Below are positions 54,654-55,880 of a stretch of 55,880 bases of DNA, one piece after another. The first letter of the stretch is position 1, and each line of letters starts with the position of its first letter. The notes beneath the pieces were generated by a model. That model did no database searches, had not been told where the DNA came from, and saw only the letters and a list, made by a program, of their open reading frames with translations. The stretch is taken from contig NZ_JAIVKL010000026.1 in NCBI RefSeq assembly GCF_020524045.1, positions 1-55,880 of the forward strand, given 5' to 3'. Made by a program: the position numbers and the translations under genes. This DNA is from Metabacillus litoralis. GTDB taxonomy: Bacteria > Bacillota > Bacilli > Bacillales > Bacillaceae.

Positions 54654-54765
54654 GGTTGTTTATTTTCACTTCGTTTTCAAGATTAAGATCAAAAGCAAGG
54701 GTGTTTATTTTCGCTTCGTTTTCAAGATTAAGATCAAAAGCAAGGTTGTTTATTTTCGCTTCGCG
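54654..54765. repeat. 45-bp tandem repeat between tRNA genes
   Basis: Copies 54654-54698 and 54699-54743 differ at two positions, and a third partial copy runs 54744-54763. Each contains TGTTTATTTTCGCTTCG and AAGATTAAGATC. An open frame runs through it but also through tRNA-Asp, so it is not taken as coding. Confidence 0.85.
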
Positions 54766-54775
54766 AAAAAAACTT

Positions 54776-54852
54776 GGTCCGGTAGTTCAGTTGGTTAGAA
54801 TGCCTGCCTGTCACGCAGGAGGTCGCGGGTTCGAGTCCCGTCCGGACCGCCA
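54776..54852 (+). tRNA. tRNA-Asp (GTC)
   Basis: Acceptor GGTCCGG/CCGGACC, anticodon loop CTGTCAC, CCA encoded. Confidence 0.97.
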
Positions 54853-54944
54853 TTATATTTATTGGCAACAATTTCCACTTGTGATAACCGTTTTGATATG
54901 ATATTATTTAACTCTTGTCACTTTTGAGAGTGAAAGGATATTAA

Positions 54945-55019
54945 TGGGCTATAGCCAAGCGGTAAGGCATCGCACTTTGACTGCGACATGCGTTGGTTCG
55001 AATCCAGCTAGCCCAGCCA
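54945..55019 (+). tRNA. tRNA-Gln (TTG)
   Basis: Identical to 1302-1376; CCA encoded. Confidence 0.97.
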
Positions 55020-55049
55020 TTTTTATTCATTTTATGTACTATATAAAAT

Positions 55050-55125
55050 GAGCCATTAGCTCAGTTGGTAGAGCATCTGACTTTTAATCAGAGGGTCGAA
55101 GGTTCGAATCCTTCATGGCTCACCA
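55050..55125 (+). tRNA. tRNA-Lys (TTT)
   Basis: Same body as 1381-1453 but with CCA encoded. Confidence 0.97.
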
Positions 55126-55137
55126 TTTACACACCAT

Positions 55138-55223
55138 GCGGGTGTGGCGGAATTGGCAGACGCGCTAGACTTAGGATCTAGTGTCCTTGTGACGTGGGGG
55201 TTCAAGTCCCTTCACCCGCACCA
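55138..55223 (+). tRNA. tRNA-Leu (TAG)
   Basis: 86-base class II tRNA, acceptor GCGGGTG/CACCCGC, anticodon loop CTTAGGA, CCA encoded. Confidence 0.96.
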
Positions 55224-55261
55224 AAGTTTTTTGCGAAAGTAAAATAACTTTCATATGTTTC

Positions 55262-55347
<86 letters not shown>

Positions 55348-55369
55348 AAAAAACATTTCAAAAAAGTTG

Positions 55370-55398
55370 TTGACTTTTAGAATGTGAAATGTTATGAT
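55370..55398 (+). promoter_or_regulatory. rRNA operon promoter within the tRNA cluster
   Basis: TTGACT, 17 bases, TATGAT, 44 bases before tRNA-Arg. It probably transcribes tRNA-Arg, -Pro, -Gly and the 16S gene. Confidence 0.82.
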
Positions 55399-55441
55399 AT
55401 AAAAGTTGCTTCTTCGGAACAACAACTTAAAAATAATATTT

Positions 55442-55518
55442 GCGCCCGTAGCTCAATTGGATAGAGCGTTTGACTACGGATCAAAAGGTTAGGGGTTCGA
55501 CTCCTCTCGGGCGCGCCA
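55442..55518 (+). tRNA. tRNA-Arg (ACG)
   Basis: Acceptor GCGCCCG/CGGGCGC, anticodon loop CTACGGA, CCA encoded. Confidence 0.97.
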
Positions 55519-55522
55519 TTGA

Positions 55523-55599
55523 CGGGAAGTAGCTCAGCTTGGTAGAGCACTTGGTTTGGGACCAAGGGGTCGCAGGTTCGAATCCTGTCTTCCCGACCA
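55523..55599 (+). tRNA. tRNA-Pro (TGG)
   Basis: Acceptor CGGGAAG/CTTCCCG, anticodon loop TTTGGGA, CCA encoded. Confidence 0.97.
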
Positions 55600-55613
55600 G
55601 TCGAGACACTTTC

Positions 55614-55687
55614 GCGGGTGTAGTTTAGTGGTAAAACCTCAGCCTTCCAAGCTGATGATGAGGGTTCGATTCCCTTCACCCGCTCCA
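55614..55687 (+). tRNA. tRNA-Gly (TCC)
   Basis: Acceptor GCGGGTG/CACCCGC, anticodon loop CTTCCAA, CCA encoded. The 114-base rRNA leader that follows contains a hairpin GTACTAT-ATA-ATAGTAC (55750-55766). Confidence 0.97.
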
Positions 55688-55801
55688 ATATGATCTTTGA
55701 AAACTAAACAAAACCAAGCGTGCCAACGTTAATTTCGATTAACAAAAACGTACTATATAATAGTACAAAAACGAAACAACTATGAGCAAGTCAAACACTA
55801 C

Positions 55802-55880
55802 TTTATTGGAGAGTTTGATCCTGGCTCAGGACGAACGCTGGCGGCGTGCCTAATACATGCAAGTCGAGCGAATTGATGGG
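55802..55880 (+). rRNA. 16S ribosomal RNA, 5' end (partial)
   Basis: Begins TTTATTGGAGAGTTTGATCC and continues with the universal 27F region and GGACGAACGCTGGCGGCG. It runs off the end of the window. Confidence 0.96.

Noticed and set aside
54650-54901. 83-codon open frame with repeated FIFASFSRLRSKAR units
   Set aside because: It runs through a 45-bp tandem repeat and into tRNA-Asp, has no ribosome binding site, and its repeats simply reflect the DNA repeat length being a multiple of three.

Overview
This 55.9 kb window is a low-GC Firmicutes chromosome segment from a Bacillus-like member of the Bacillaceae. The evidence is the content and order of the core genes: sigW-rsiW-cdaA-cdaR-glmM-glmS; ddl-murF-cshA-ydbS-ydbT-rhomboid-acpS-ydcC-alr-ndoAI-ndoA-rsbRSTUVW-sigB-rsbX-tex; and cmpA/ydcK-trnS. 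Purine-rich ribosome binding sites and frequent TTG/GTG starts fit. The window opens at the 3' end of one rRNA operon (23S end, 5S, 10 tRNAs) and closes at the 5' end of another (11 tRNAs, 16S start). I recognise the genes from memory of B. subtilis and related families; no database was searched.

Layout: (1) 1-1676, rRNA end and tRNA cluster. (2) 1859-9110, cell-envelope stress sigma factor and anti-sigma, c-di-AMP synthesis (cdaA, cdaR), and amino-sugar supply to peptidoglycan (glmM, and glmS behind a glmS ribozyme). (3) 9461-29739, accessory zone: ferritin; a sugar-use group (GH36 alpha-galactosidase, orphan sugar-binding lipoprotein under a cre-overlapped promoter, CE7 esterase, GH1 glycosidase); glutathione peroxidase; an IS1111-type element; thioredoxin-like protein; an unusual ribA-ribD pair; esterase, GNAT, YfiT, small membrane protein, methyltransferase, YuiD, AI-2E-type transporter and LOG-family protein, with several dispersed repeats. 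(4) 29970-36712, degenerate methyltransferase-like protein, ddl and murF, esterase, and DEAD-box helicase cshA with a long leader. (5) 36988-45671, uvsE, two PH-domain membrane proteins, rhomboid protease, acpS, ydcC, alr and the ndoAI/ndoA antitoxin-toxin pair. (6) 45911-50751, the complete sigma-B stressosome and partner-switching operon with an internal sigma-B promoter. (7) 51118-54141, tex, the tiny sporulation gene cmpA on the minus strand, and a SprT-like protein. (8) 54223-55880, tRNA cluster, an rRNA promoter and the 16S start.

The strongest unusual signal is the 1802-bp IS1111-type element at 18074-19875. An intact second copy of the 345-bp repeat it interrupts fixes its ends to the base: there is no target duplication, and 7 and 3 bp lie outside 12-bp subterminal inverted repeats. 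Its 3' non-coding region holds two pairs of short segments that match the target (8 and 6 nt at the occupied site; 8 and 8 nt at a related intact repeat 5.5 kb away) and the joined transposon ends (7 and 7 nt). This is what a bridge RNA/seekRNA guide should look like. Joining the ends also builds a TTGACA-N17-TATCAT promoter for the transposase. Other notable signals are a cluster of four DnaA-box-like 9-mers, an empty ICEBs1-type attB in tRNA-Leu(GAG), mutually exclusive hairpins before glmS, and a ribA homologue with changed active-site positions.
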